From the NCBI GenBank assembly GCA_905235535.1, contig CAJOLS010000044.1:1-32642 (forward strand): a DNA stretch of 32,642 bases, given 5' to 3'. Made by a program: the position numbers and the translations under genes. Shown piece by piece: positions 1 to 9,041 of this stretch. Source of the DNA: an uncultured Bacteroidales bacterium (GTDB taxonomy: Bacteria > Bacteroidota > Bacteroidia > Bacteroidales > UBA932). The notes below the pieces were generated by a model that was not told the DNA's origin, ran no database searches, and saw only the letters and a list, made by a program, of their open reading frames with translations. Every line of letters starts with the position of its first letter. Position 1 is the first letter of the stretch.

Positions 1-97
1 TTCACCCATAGGAACCCCTATGGCCAAAAATTTTCAAGAAAAATTTCCACAAAAATAAACTATAAATAAAAATATCAATCATTTCAAAACAGACTCT
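1..97 (-). repeat. Repeat copy R1 (long form, cut by the window edge): AT-rich palindromic element with right TIR AATCATTTCAAAACAGACTCT
   Basis: Matches the reverse complement of the copies at 24195-24359 and 29039-29196, including the CCATAGG-n-CCTATGG core. Confidence 0.9.
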
Positions 98-770
98 AAT
101 TGTGTTTCCAGTTATTCACTTCCTCCAGAATCCACTGGGCAAAAGCCTCCACGCCTTCTCCCGTCTTGGCGCAGATGGGAATCACCTGGGCCTTGGGATT
201 TCGCATATGAACGTATTCCTTGCATTTCTCCATATCGAAATCGAAGTAGGGGAGCACATCTATTTTGTTAATCACCACTACGTCGCAGACGGAGAACATG
301 AGGGGGTATTTGAGCGGCTTGTCGTGCCCCTCCGGGATAGAGAGGATCATGGCATTCTTGACGGCGCCGGTGTCAAACTCGGCCGGGCATACCAGGTTGC
401 CCACATTTTCCAGCACAACCAGGTCCAGGCCTTCCGTCTCTACACCTGAGAGGCCCTGGCGAGTCATTTCCGCGTCCAGGTGGCACATTCCGCCCGTATG
501 CAGCTGGATGGAAGGGATGCCGGTGGCCTCCTTGATTTTGACGGCATCTACGTCCGAGTCTATATCGGCCTCCATGACGGCGATGCGAAGTTTCTCCTTA
601 AGCAGGTTAAGGATCCCGATGAGTGTCGTGGTTTTGCCGCTGCCGGGTGAGGACATCAGGTTCAGAAGATATACCCCCTTCTGTTTCAGTTCCTTGCGGA
701 GCCTTCTGGCATCGGCATCATTATCCTCGAAAACACTCTTTTTGATTTCGATGACTTTGACAGGGTCCAT
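96..770 (-). CDS. hypB: Hydrogenase nickel incorporation GTPase HypB
   Basis: MSSPGSGKTTTL P-loop, EADIDSDVDAVKI, GGMCHLDA, LVVLENVGNLVCPAEFDTG, VINKIDVLPYFDFD. Confidence 0.93.
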   Translation of the reverse strand: MDPVKVIEIKKSVFEDNDADARRLRKELKQKGVYLLNLMSSPGSGKTTTLIGILNLLKEKLRIAVMEADIDSDVDAVKIKEATGIPSIQLHTGGMCHLDAEMTRQGLSGVETEGLDLVVLENVGNLVCPAEFDTGAVKNAMILSIPEGHDKPLKYPLMFSVCDVVVINKIDVLPYFDFDMEKCKEYVHMRNPKAQVIPICAKTGEGVEAFAQWILEEVNNWKHN

Positions 771-866
771 GGGCAGATCCTTTTTAGTGTTATTAATGGG
801 TGCAAGTTACAAAATCTTTTCCGGAATCCGAATTTTTTCTACCTTTGTACACCTGAATCCATCGCT

Positions 867-2096
867 ATGAAAAGAAACCTTACCGCCATTCTCATTCTCT
901 TTGTTCTCACCCTTTCCTGCACCTGGACGGGCCGGAAGGCCAGCCGGGCAGAGGCCCCGGAAGAGAAGAAGGACACGGTGTATCCGCTGGGTTTCTGCAC
1001 GGATTCTTTTACCGTGGTGGAGGGAAAAGTACCGGAAGGGGCCACCTTTTCCGGGCTTATGGGCAGCCTGGGGTTGAACGGGGACAATACCTATAAACTC
1101 ATCAAGGCCTCCGACAGCCTTTTCGATGTACGTAAATTCCGTGCCGGCAATGCCTGGAGGGCGTATTACGAGGATTCTGCCAGCCTCTGTTACCTGGTGT
1201 ACGAAGAAAACCGGGTTCGCAGCATCGTCTTCCAGTGCCGGGATTCCCTGGCCGCCTGGGCTTTTGACAAGGAAGTGATTCACGAAGAAAAGGTGGCCGA
1301 TGTCACCATCCACAGTTCCCTCTGGAACGATATGACAGAGGCCGGGGCGTCTCCGCTGATGATAGTGGAACTGGCCGATATCTATGCCTGGACGGTGGAT
1401 TTCTTCGGCCTGCAGGAGGGAGACCGCTTCCGCGTGCTGTATCACCAGGACGTGTGCGAAGGGGAGGTTTTCCGCATTGCGGACGTGGAGTATGCCGTTT
1501 TTTCCCGCGGGGAAAAGGAGTCCCACGCCCTTTATTTTGACCAGCAGGATGGCGGCAACAAATATTGGAATGAGAAGGGAGAGAGTATGCGGAAAGCTTT
1601 CCTGAAGGCCCCGCTCAAGTTCACCCGCATTTCTTCCGGATTCACCTATCACCGCCTGCATCCCGTGCACGGGGTGGTAAGGCCCCATACGGCCATAGAC
1701 TACGCGGCACCCACCGGAACGCCCGTGATGAGCATAGGAGACGGAACCGTCATCAGCCGGGGCTGGGCCGGCGGTGGCGGCAATACCGTCAAAATCCGGC
1801 ACAATTCCGTTTACACCACTTCTTATATGCACCTTTCCAAGTACGCGGCGGGCCTCAAGGTGGGGGACCGCGTGCACCAGGGGCAGGTGATTGGCTATGT
1901 GGGCATGACGGGAACGGCGACGGGCCCGCACCTGGACTACAGGGTATATAAAAACGGAACGCCCATCAATCCTTTGACCATGGAAGCTCCCTCCGGAGAC
2001 CCCATCCGGGAACAATACAAGCCGGCTTTGGATTCCCTTTACCGGCTCAGAACTCACAAAATGGATTCCCTGCTGGCTACGAAGCCGATTCTTTAG
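867..2096 (+). CDS. M23 family metallopeptidase, probable lipoprotein
   Basis: LTLSC lipobox-like N-terminus; C-terminal HxxxDYAAPTGTPV...GDGTV...YMHLS...G.VGMTGTATGPHLDY, typical of peptidase M23. Confidence 0.92.
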   Translation: MKRNLTAILILFVLTLSCTWTGRKASRAEAPEEKKDTVYPLGFCTDSFTVVEGKVPEGATFSGLMGSLGLNGDNTYKLIKASDSLFDVRKFRAGNAWRAYYEDSASLCYLVYEENRVRSIVFQCRDSLAAWAFDKEVIHEEKVADVTIHSSLWNDMTEAGASPLMIVELADIYAWTVDFFGLQEGDRFRVLYHQDVCEGEVFRIADVEYAVFSRGEKESHALYFDQQDGGNKYWNEKGESMRKAFLKAPLKFTRISSGFTYHRLHPVHGVVRPHTAIDYAAPTGTPVMSIGDGTVISRGWAGGGGNTVKIRHNSVYTTSYMHLSKYAAGLKVGDRVHQGQVIGYVGMTGTATGPHLDYRVYKNGTPINPLTMEAPSGDPIREQYKPALDSLYRLRTHKMDSLLATKPIL

Positions 2097-2658
2097 GCAG
2101 GATTACCCGGCGCACGTTGCAGCCCACATAGTTTCCCAGTACAATAACAGGGTAGTACCACAAAATGGCGGGGCTCCACTTGAAGGCGGCCACCAGGTAA
2201 ACCACGTCGGCGATAGAGTGGTAGAAGCCGCAGACGATAAACAGGGGAACGCCGAAGAGAACAGGAATAAGGGATTGGGAACTCCGGTACAGGTATACGG
2301 AAATGTCTATGATAATTCCGCAGCCCACAGCCCGGAGAAAGCTGCGCCAGGGCCCCTGTGCAAAGCGGCCCGCCACAATGGACTGCGCCCTTTCCAAGGG
2401 TTCTCCTCCGATGGCATAGACCAGCAGGCCCACCGCAATGCAGGCAACCACATTCCACAGCCAGATTTTGGCAAGGGCTCCCATGTCTGTGAGGACGCCC
2501 GCTTTCCCTGTGTACAACAGGGAGCCGGAGAGCACCACGCCCACCAGGCCGAAGGCAAAGATAATGGCGCCGGGAATGCCTCCCAGGGCTAGAAAACCGT
2601 ATGCGCCCAGGCCAATCAGAAGGCCTGCAAACAGGGAGAGTCGGGTTTCGTTACTCAT
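2077..2658 (-). CDS. Formate/nitrite transporter (FNT) family protein, compact
   Basis: Six predicted TM segments; SGSLLYTGKAG, GFYHSIADVVYL and VLGNYVGCNV resemble FNT motifs. Confidence 0.8.
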   Translation of the reverse strand: MSNETRLSLFAGLLIGLGAYGFLALGGIPGAIIFAFGLVGVVLSGSLLYTGKAGVLTDMGALAKIWLWNVVACIAVGLLVYAIGGEPLERAQSIVAGRFAQGPWRSFLRAVGCGIIIDISVYLYRSSQSLIPVLFGVPLFIVCGFYHSIADVVYLVAAFKWSPAILWYYPVIVLGNYVGCNVRRVILPKESAS

Positions 2659-2677
2659 GGTCAGTCTTAATTTTCCC

Positions 2678-2685
2678 CAAATATA
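2678..2685 (-). promoter_or_regulatory. Putative Bacteroidota -7 box (TATATTTG) for the FNT gene
   Basis: caaatata on + strand, 20 bp upstream of the FNT start codon. Confidence 0.5.
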
Positions 2686-2687
2686 AT

Positions 2688-2722
2688 AAAAAAACCGGAG
2701 CGGGCCTTGCGACTCGCTCCGG
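2688..2722 (-). terminator. Rho-independent terminator of the susC-susD operon
   Basis: On - strand: CCGGAGCG-(12 nt)-CGCTCCGG perfect stem followed by TTTTTTT. Confidence 0.8.
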
Positions 2723-2783
2723 GGGTACAGATCATATCAATATTTTGTTTAACAAATCTGTATTCTCTGTATCTTTTTTAGAA

Positions 2784-4373
2784 TTAAAGTGCCGGGGGAA
2801 CGCATTCCTCTTCAGGAATCACACCTTCCTCGTTGTCGGCAACATCCCACCACAGGCGGCTGTTTATATCGTCCACACCGCCGTTGAGGAGCTTGACGGC
2901 CTCCAGGTAGTTGGCGTTGTTGTAGGAAACATCGGTGTCGGCATAGAAGCCCAGACGGTAAGGATAGTGAAGAATGCCGTTATCTTCTGCACCGGGACCT
3001 ACAGGCATTTTGGGGATGTCCAGTCTGCGCCAGTCGGCCCAGGCTTCCACACCGTCGGACATGTAGGAGGCAATCCAGCGCTGAAGGGCAATCTGTTCCA
3101 GGCCGTTGGCCGGGTTGTAGGCAATTTCGGCGCTTGCGATGTATTCGTCAGCCCCGTCGGCACCCCACTGGTCGAAGGAAACGGCGATACCTTCCTCGTA
3201 CAGAGCCTTGGCATCGGCATTGATCCAACCGCGGAAAGCGGCTTCGGCCTCGGTGAGCAGCACACGGGCGGCGGGAATAACCGGTATGGTGGCGTCCATG
3301 GAGATGAGACTCTTGTTGACGGAACAGCATACGGTGGTCCAGGCATTGACGGCATCATTGTTGGAAAGGCCGAAGGGTACGCCATAGAAGGAATCGTAAG
3401 AATCACGGGGGAACTTGTCCTCGGAGCGTTTGCCGCGATACCCTTCAATGTCAAAGTACTTGAACATGCGGTTGTCTTTGAAAGCCTTCATCTGGTCCAC
3501 GATGAACTTGTTGGGAACAGCGTTGAAACCAGCGCCGGAGTAGTCCGGGCTAACCCAGTAATAAAGGCGGTTCCAAGTGAGGTCGTCGTAAGTATAGGTG
3601 AAGCTGTCGGCATCGCTTTCCATACCACCGTCGGCATAGGCGGCAGCGAAACGGGCCTTGCCATTGGCAGGATCTACATCGGCCATTTTGATGGCCAGGA
3701 GCATACGCAGGGAGGCGTTGAACTTCTTCCACTTGGCAATGTCTCCGCCATAGAGGATGTCTGCGGAGCCATCCAGGTCTTCGTTTTCTCTGAACTGGGA
3801 ATAGGCTTCCTTGAGCATGGCGTCCAGACCTTCGTAAACCTTGTCCTGAGCGTCGTATTTGGGCGTCCAGTTGTCATCGCTCAGGCCCTGGAAGGCCTCG
3901 GAGAAGACAATGGGTCCCACGATGTCCGTTATGGACATATAGTAGAAGGCAGAGAGGGTCTTGGAAACGGCAATCTGGTTGTTGTTGGAGCCAAACGCCA
4001 TTATGTTGGATTCGCTCTTTTGATCTTCGTCCTGGTTCATTTCAATAATCTGGTGAAGGTTGCGGAGACCATAGAGATAGATGGTGCTTACCGAGGAGTA
4101 GGTGGAGGTGGTGGTCAAGGGACCGTACTGGTTGTTCTTGGACTCGGAGAGGTATCCGGGCCACTCCTGCTGCCAGGGGTCGTAGCCGTTGGTGGTGCTG
4201 CCCAGCACGAAGTAAGGAACATAGGTGCAGGCCGACGTGAACAGGTAGTTGGTGAAAGCCGTCGAGGGGTTGTTGGGGTCCTTGTTGATTTCACCGAAAT
4301 CTGCAGGATTGCAGGCGGTTACAAGGATGGAGGCCGTCAGAACGGAAAGAAGGATATTATATAACTTTTTCAT
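2784..4373 (-). CDS. SusD/RagB-like outer-membrane lipoprotein
   Basis: TACN lipobox, INKDPNNP, and position directly downstream of a SusC homologue. Confidence 0.93.
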   Translation of the reverse strand: MKKLYNILLSVLTASILVTACNPADFGEINKDPNNPSTAFTNYLFTSACTYVPYFVLGSTTNGYDPWQQEWPGYLSESKNNQYGPLTTTSTYSSVSTIYLYGLRNLHQIIEMNQDEDQKSESNIMAFGSNNNQIAVSKTLSAFYYMSITDIVGPIVFSEAFQGLSDDNWTPKYDAQDKVYEGLDAMLKEAYSQFRENEDLDGSADILYGGDIAKWKKFNASLRMLLAIKMADVDPANGKARFAAAYADGGMESDADSFTYTYDDLTWNRLYYWVSPDYSGAGFNAVPNKFIVDQMKAFKDNRMFKYFDIEGYRGKRSEDKFPRDSYDSFYGVPFGLSNNDAVNAWTTVCCSVNKSLISMDATIPVIPAARVLLTEAEAAFRGWINADAKALYEEGIAVSFDQWGADGADEYIASAEIAYNPANGLEQIALQRWIASYMSDGVEAWADWRRLDIPKMPVGPGAEDNGILHYPYRLGFYADTDVSYNNANYLEAVKLLNGGVDDINSRLWWDVADNEEGVIPEEECVPPAL

Positions 4374-4388
4374 ATTGATTCCTCCTGT

Positions 4389-7300
4389 TTAGAAAGTGAC
4401 GTTGATGGTAACACCGAAGGTGCGGGTGGACATGGCCTGGCCGCCTTCGAGGTAGTTGTATTCTACACCTGCAATCTCGGAAGGATCCAGGTTGGGGCAG
4501 GCAGAATAGATGAGCCAGGGGTTGGTGGCAACCAGGGCTACGCTGGCCTTGGTGATGCCGATACCCATGTTCTGCAGGAACTTCTGGGGAAGGTCGTATT
4601 TGAGGGAGACCTCGCGGAGTTTCACGTAGGTACGGTCATATACCCAGGAGTCGCAGTCGTAGTAGGCCTTGTAGTGATAATACTGGTAGGCATCTACGTA
4701 ACCATCCATGGGATTGCCGTCCTTGTCAACACCCGTCATGTGAACACCACCGCCGGCGGCAACGGGCTCACGCTCGTTGACACCTCTGTCGTTCACCTTT
4801 GCGGTGGAAGCGAACAGACCGGAACCGGTGCCCCACATGTTGGTCCAGGAGACCAGGCTGCCGCCCACCATGAAGTCCAGGGATGCGCCCAGGGTGAAGT
4901 TCTTGAATCGGAGGTCGGTGGAGAAACCACCGGTGAGTTTAGGCTGTACGTTGCCTACGGTATTCTGGGTGCCCAGATCATAGACCGGCCGTACGTCTCC
5001 CCAAGTGGCGTTGCCCTTCTGGAGGATAGGAATTCCGTCCTCGGTCTTGGCCCAGCGGGCGTTGGATACAATGGAGCCGATAGGCTGGCCTTCTATGGCC
5101 ATGTTGTACCACTCATAGAAGAAGCGGGTCCAGTAGATGGTGTACTTCTCGTTGGGGTCGTTGGGATCTGTGAGCTCCATGAGCTTGTTCACGTTCTTGG
5201 CCAGGTTCGCGCTCAGGTTCCAGGTCACGTTCCTGGTCTGGACAGGAGTTCCGCCCAGAACGATTTCAATACCCTGGTTGCGCACCAGACCGGCGTTGAC
5301 CTTGCGGGTGGAATAACCGGACTGGGGAAGGACGTTGGCATCGATGATGTCGTTGCGGGTGTCCTTGCGGTAGAAGTTCACATCACCGAACAGACGGTTG
5401 CCGAACATCTTGAATTCCGTACCGATTTCGAAGGAAGTGGAAATGGTGGGAAGCACGTTGGGGTTCTTCAGGGTGGCAGGCTCATACATGGTGGTCTGTC
5501 CGTCCTTCTTGGTGCCGATGGTGTAGGTGGGATAAATCTGATAGGCACTGATGGTGGAACCTACCTGGGCCACGGAACCACGGATTTTCCAGAAGTTGAG
5601 CCAGGGGGCATTGATGAGCTTGGAAGCCATGAAGGACACGGAACCGCCGCCATAGAGGTAGCCGTTGTTGTCGGCCGGCAGGCGGGAATCCAGGTCGTAA
5701 CGGAGGGAACCATCCAGGTAAACGAGGTCGTCCCAACCGATGGTGGCCGTACCGAAGAAGGAACGGGTCTTGTAGTGGGTTTCGTCGTTGTTGGTGGAGT
5801 AAGTGCTGGAGGAAGCCTTCAGGTTGTAATAGTCCTTCAGGGATAGACCGCCGTTGGTGCTGGAATTCAGGTAGCGGTAGTCGTAACGGCGGGTTTCAGC
5901 AAAGGCGGCAGCCTCTACGGAGAGCTTGTTGTCCACGAACTGGCCACCATAAGTGATATAGCCCTGAGCGGTGAAATCGTTGTCCTGGACGTGGTAAGTA
6001 CGGAAGTAGGAATCCCAGTTGATGGATCCGGTGCCGTGCTTGGCCTCATACTGACGGGCATTGATATAGTTGTTGATGCGGGCGCCTATCTTGATGTTGA
6101 AAGGCAGGGTGGCATAAATGTCACCCGAGATGAGGTGGTAGTTGAAGGTGCTCTTGCTGTTGTAGTTGTCAAGGGTGGCATACGGGTTGTCGTGGAACTC
6201 GGGAGTGAGGTCGTCGATGTCATGTATGTTCCATGTGCGCCAGGAACCGTCGGGGCGCTCCCAGTCAAAATAGTCCCGGATGTTCACGTTCGTGTGGCCC
6301 CACTGGGTGAAGTCGCAAACCACATTGCCCTCGGCGCTGTAACCTTCTGTTGCGGCGTTCCGGTTCTCACGGAAACGATAGCGGTAGCTGATGTCTGCAT
6401 TGAGCCAGGAAGTGGGCTTCAACTGAGTGGAGATGCTGAAGCTGCGGCGGATGGCCTTGGAGTTGTACATGACACCCTGGCGGTCCACATTGGTGAAGGA
6501 CACACGGGTGCTCATGCCTTTGACGGACTTGGAGAAGGCCACGTTGGTGGTATTGGACCAGGCGGGACGCGTGAGGTCGCTCAGTTTGAGCCGGTAGGAC
6601 CAGGGCTCGGCCTTTCCGTACATCTCGGAAGTGGGATCCCAGGAGATGGCGGGACGAACCAGGGTTACATCGTCGAAGCGGGGACCCCAGTTTTCATCGG
6701 AATAGTAGTCCATGTAGTAGGTGCCGTCACCAAGGGCCATTTCACCCCAATCATCACCGAACAGGAAAGAGGGGGAGGTCCAGTCGTGGGCGTTCCCACC
6801 TTCTGCGGCAGCGGCGGCGGAAAGGCCTGCAAGCATGGAACCGCCACCGTAAAGGTTGTTCAGCTTGACGTGGTTGTAGTAAGTCTCAACGGCCGTGGTG
6901 TGGGAGAATTCCAGGGTGGTCTTGCCTTCCTGGGCCTTCTTGGTGCTCACAATTACGGCACCGTTGGCGCCGCGGGAACCATACAGGGCGGTGGCGGAGG
7001 GGCCTTTGAGGATGTTGATGCTTTCTACATCGTCCATGTTGATGGCGGAAGCGGTAGTAATGGTGCCGTCAATCACATAGATGGGCTCGCTACCCTTGGC
7101 GTTGCTGTAAGAGGTGGCACCGCGCAGGACGATGGAACCTTCATTGAAGGTGGCACCGCCGGCACCCCAGAACTGGGCGCCCGCAACCTTACCGGCCAGG
7201 GAGTTACCCATGTCGGAGCTGTGGGTCATGGTGAGTTTTTCCTCGCTGATGGTCTGGGCAGAGTAGCCGATGGCCTTCTGCTTACGGGTGAGGCCTTGTG

Positions 7301-7622
7301 CGGTAACCACAACTTCTTCCAGGAACTCTGCGTCTTCCTGCATCATGATGCGGATGGGAGAAGCGGAGATAGGAACGGTCACAGTGGAGTAACCGATGCA
7401 GGATGCCACCAGGGTGGTGGCCGATGCAGGCACGTTTGCAATGGAGAAGGCACCGGATTCGTCGGTGATGGCGCCCAGGGAAGAACTTCCCTGAACCATC
7501 ACGTAAGCGCCCGCGATGGGAGCGCTGGCACCGTCAACGACAGTACCCTTCACGGTGGTCTGAGCAAACGTTGCCGTCAGGCTTGCGAAAGTGCAGGCCA
7601 AAAGCAATAAAGCTCGTTTCAT
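4389..7622 (-). CDS. SusC/RagA family TonB-linked outer-membrane protein
   Basis: Carboxypeptidase-D-like N-terminal repeat, plug domain VIDGTI...ESINILKGPSATALYGSRGANGAVIVSTK, beta-barrel C-terminus ending in F. Confidence 0.97.
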   Translation of the reverse strand: MKRALLLLACTFASLTATFAQTTVKGTVVDGASAPIAGAYVMVQGSSSLGAITDESGAFSIANVPASATTLVASCIGYSTVTVPISASPIRIMMQEDAEFLEEVVVTAQGLTRKQKAIGYSAQTISEEKLTMTHSSDMGNSLAGKVAGAQFWGAGGATFNEGSIVLRGATSYSNAKGSEPIYVIDGTITTASAINMDDVESINILKGPSATALYGSRGANGAVIVSTKKAQEGKTTLEFSHTTAVETYYNHVKLNNLYGGGSMLAGLSAAAAAEGGNAHDWTSPSFLFGDDWGEMALGDGTYYMDYYSDENWGPRFDDVTLVRPAISWDPTSEMYGKAEPWSYRLKLSDLTRPAWSNTTNVAFSKSVKGMSTRVSFTNVDRQGVMYNSKAIRRSFSISTQLKPTSWLNADISYRYRFRENRNAATEGYSAEGNVVCDFTQWGHTNVNIRDYFDWERPDGSWRTWNIHDIDDLTPEFHDNPYATLDNYNSKSTFNYHLISGDIYATLPFNIKIGARINNYINARQYEAKHGTGSINWDSYFRTYHVQDNDFTAQGYITYGGQFVDNKLSVEAAAFAETRRYDYRYLNSSTNGGLSLKDYYNLKASSSTYSTNNDETHYKTRSFFGTATIGWDDLVYLDGSLRYDLDSRLPADNNGYLYGGGSVSFMASKLINAPWLNFWKIRGSVAQVGSTISAYQIYPTYTIGTKKDGQTTMYEPATLKNPNVLPTISTSFEIGTEFKMFGNRLFGDVNFYRKDTRNDIIDANVLPQSGYSTRKVNAGLVRNQGIEIVLGGTPVQTRNVTWNLSANLAKNVNKLMELTDPNDPNEKYTIYWTRFFYEWYNMAIEGQPIGSIVSNARWAKTEDGIPILQKGNATWGDVRPVYDLGTQNTVGNVQPKLTGGFSTDLRFKNFTLGASLDFMVGGSLVSWTNMWGTGSGLFASTAKVNDRGVNEREPVAAGGGVHMTGVDKDGNPMDGYVDAYQYYHYKAYYDCDSWVYDRTYVKLREVSLKYDLPQKFLQNMGIGITKASVALVATNPWLIYSACPNLDPSEIAGVEYNYLEGGQAMSTRTFGVTINVTF

Positions 7623-7761
7623 AACACGATAAACCTTAGATTAAACATAAATATTGATAGTGATAAATAGTTTTCAAAAAACACTACCAGAATATTACTA
7701 ACCTTACTTTAAGCACCCTCTATTTACGCATTTGGCGTCGCTTTTCCGGGGTTGCCGGGCA

Positions 7762-7769
7762 CAAATATA
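7762..7769 (-). promoter_or_regulatory. Putative -7 box (TATATTTG) of the susCD operon
   Basis: caaatata on + strand, ~140 nt upstream of the SusC start, in an AT-rich intergenic region. Confidence 0.5.
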
Positions 7770-7937
7770 ACAATTTTTTAAAACAAAATAATGAACGTAT
7801 CTTACGTATTTGTAGTGTTTTATGAATAATTATTAAAATATTTAATATAATTTTGCGAATTAATCTTATAATCTGTAATTAAAAAATTTAATATCTATGC
7901 AGATTAAAAGAAAAAGAAATTTTTTTAATTTTTTCGT

Positions 7938-7945
7938 TACCTTTG
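7938..7945 (+). promoter_or_regulatory. Putative -7 box (TACCTTTG) of anmK
   Basis: TAnnTTTG motif shortly upstream of the AnmK start. Confidence 0.5.
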
Positions 7946-7967
7946 TTTGAACCTTTGTATGAACCAT

Positions 7968-9026
7968 ATGAGCAAGACCATGACCAGTATCGGCCTCATG
8001 TCCGGCACTTCCGTGGACGGGCTGGATGTCTGTTGCGCAACTTTCACCTTGGATAAAGACAAGTGGAATTTCCACATAGACTGTGCGCGCGGGTACGATT
8101 ATCCGGCCGATTTGAAAAGGAAGCTGGGAAAGGACGTTCAGAATATGAGCGCCTACGAATTCGTGGCCTTCCACAGCGAATATGGCCGCTTCATAGGGCA
8201 GCGGGTGAAGGACTTTATGGCCGAATTTGGCGTAAAGCCGGATATCATAGCCTCCCACGGCTCCACGGTTTTTCACGAGCCTGGAAAGAAGATCATGTAC
8301 CAGATTGGGGACGGCGCCGCCATTGCAGCCGAAACGGGCATCCCCACCGTGTCGGATTTCCGCCGCCTGGATATCATGCTGGGCGGGCAGGGAGCGCCCC
8401 TGGTGCCCATCGGCGACAATCTCCTCTTCGGTGAGTACGACTATTGCCTCAATATCGGCGGCTTCTCCAACATTTCCTGGAGGGAAGGGGACCAGCGCAT
8501 AGCCTTTGACATTTCTCCGGTGAACTATGTGATTAACCGCTTCACGCGGCAAATCGGCCTGGATATGGACAGGGACGGTGTCCTTGCTTCCCGCGGCACG
8601 GTATGCCAGCCCCTTATAGACAAGCTGAATGCGCTGGATTATTATTCCAAAACCTGGCCCAAGTCCCTGGGCCGCGAATGGGTGGAAGCCCAGGTTTTTC
8701 CGCTGCTGGATGCCGCCGGCCTTTCCATAGAAGATTTGCTTCGCACCTATTACGAGCATTGCGCCCACCAGCTGGCCCGGGTTACCCGGCCCGGCAGAAA
8801 CCTTCTGGTTACGGGCGGCGGTGCATACAACAAGTTCCTCATTGAGAGAATGAAAGCGCTCTCCGGATGCGATATCGTGGTTCCGGAGAGCGCCATCATA
8901 GAGTTTAAGGAGGCTTTGATTTTTGCCTTCCTGGGCGTTCTGTATATGTGGGATATCCCTTCCTGCCTGCGCTCGGTCACCGGTGCCGCCCGGGACAATA
9001 TCGGCGGTATGCTGTTTAAGGTGTAG
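7968..9026 (+). CDS. anmK: Anhydro-N-acetylmuramic acid kinase
   Basis: IGLMSGTSVDGLDV, ASHGSTVFHEP, QIGDGAAIA, NIGGFSNIS, VTGGGAYNKFL. Confidence 0.95.
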   Translation: MSKTMTSIGLMSGTSVDGLDVCCATFTLDKDKWNFHIDCARGYDYPADLKRKLGKDVQNMSAYEFVAFHSEYGRFIGQRVKDFMAEFGVKPDIIASHGSTVFHEPGKKIMYQIGDGAAIAAETGIPTVSDFRRLDIMLGGQGAPLVPIGDNLLFGEYDYCLNIGGFSNISWREGDQRIAFDISPVNYVINRFTRQIGLDMDRDGVLASRGTVCQPLIDKLNALDYYSKTWPKSLGREWVEAQVFPLLDAAGLSIEDLLRTYYEHCAHQLARVTRPGRNLLVTGGGAYNKFLIERMKALSGCDIVVPESAIIEFKEALIFAFLGVLYMWDIPSCLRSVTGAARDNIGGMLFKV

Positions 9027-9041
9027 GGACCCCCTTCCTTT

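Noticed and set aside
807-2057. 416 aa - strand ORF opposite the M23 peptidase
   Set aside because: Shadow ORF; the + strand frame has clear M23 motifs.
2601-4364. 587 aa + strand ORF opposite susD
   Set aside because: Antisense shadow of a clear SusD gene; Gly/Val-rich, no domain logic.
5991-7610. 539 aa + strand ORF opposite susC
   Set aside because: Antisense to a well-supported SusC gene; low-complexity G/V/H composition.
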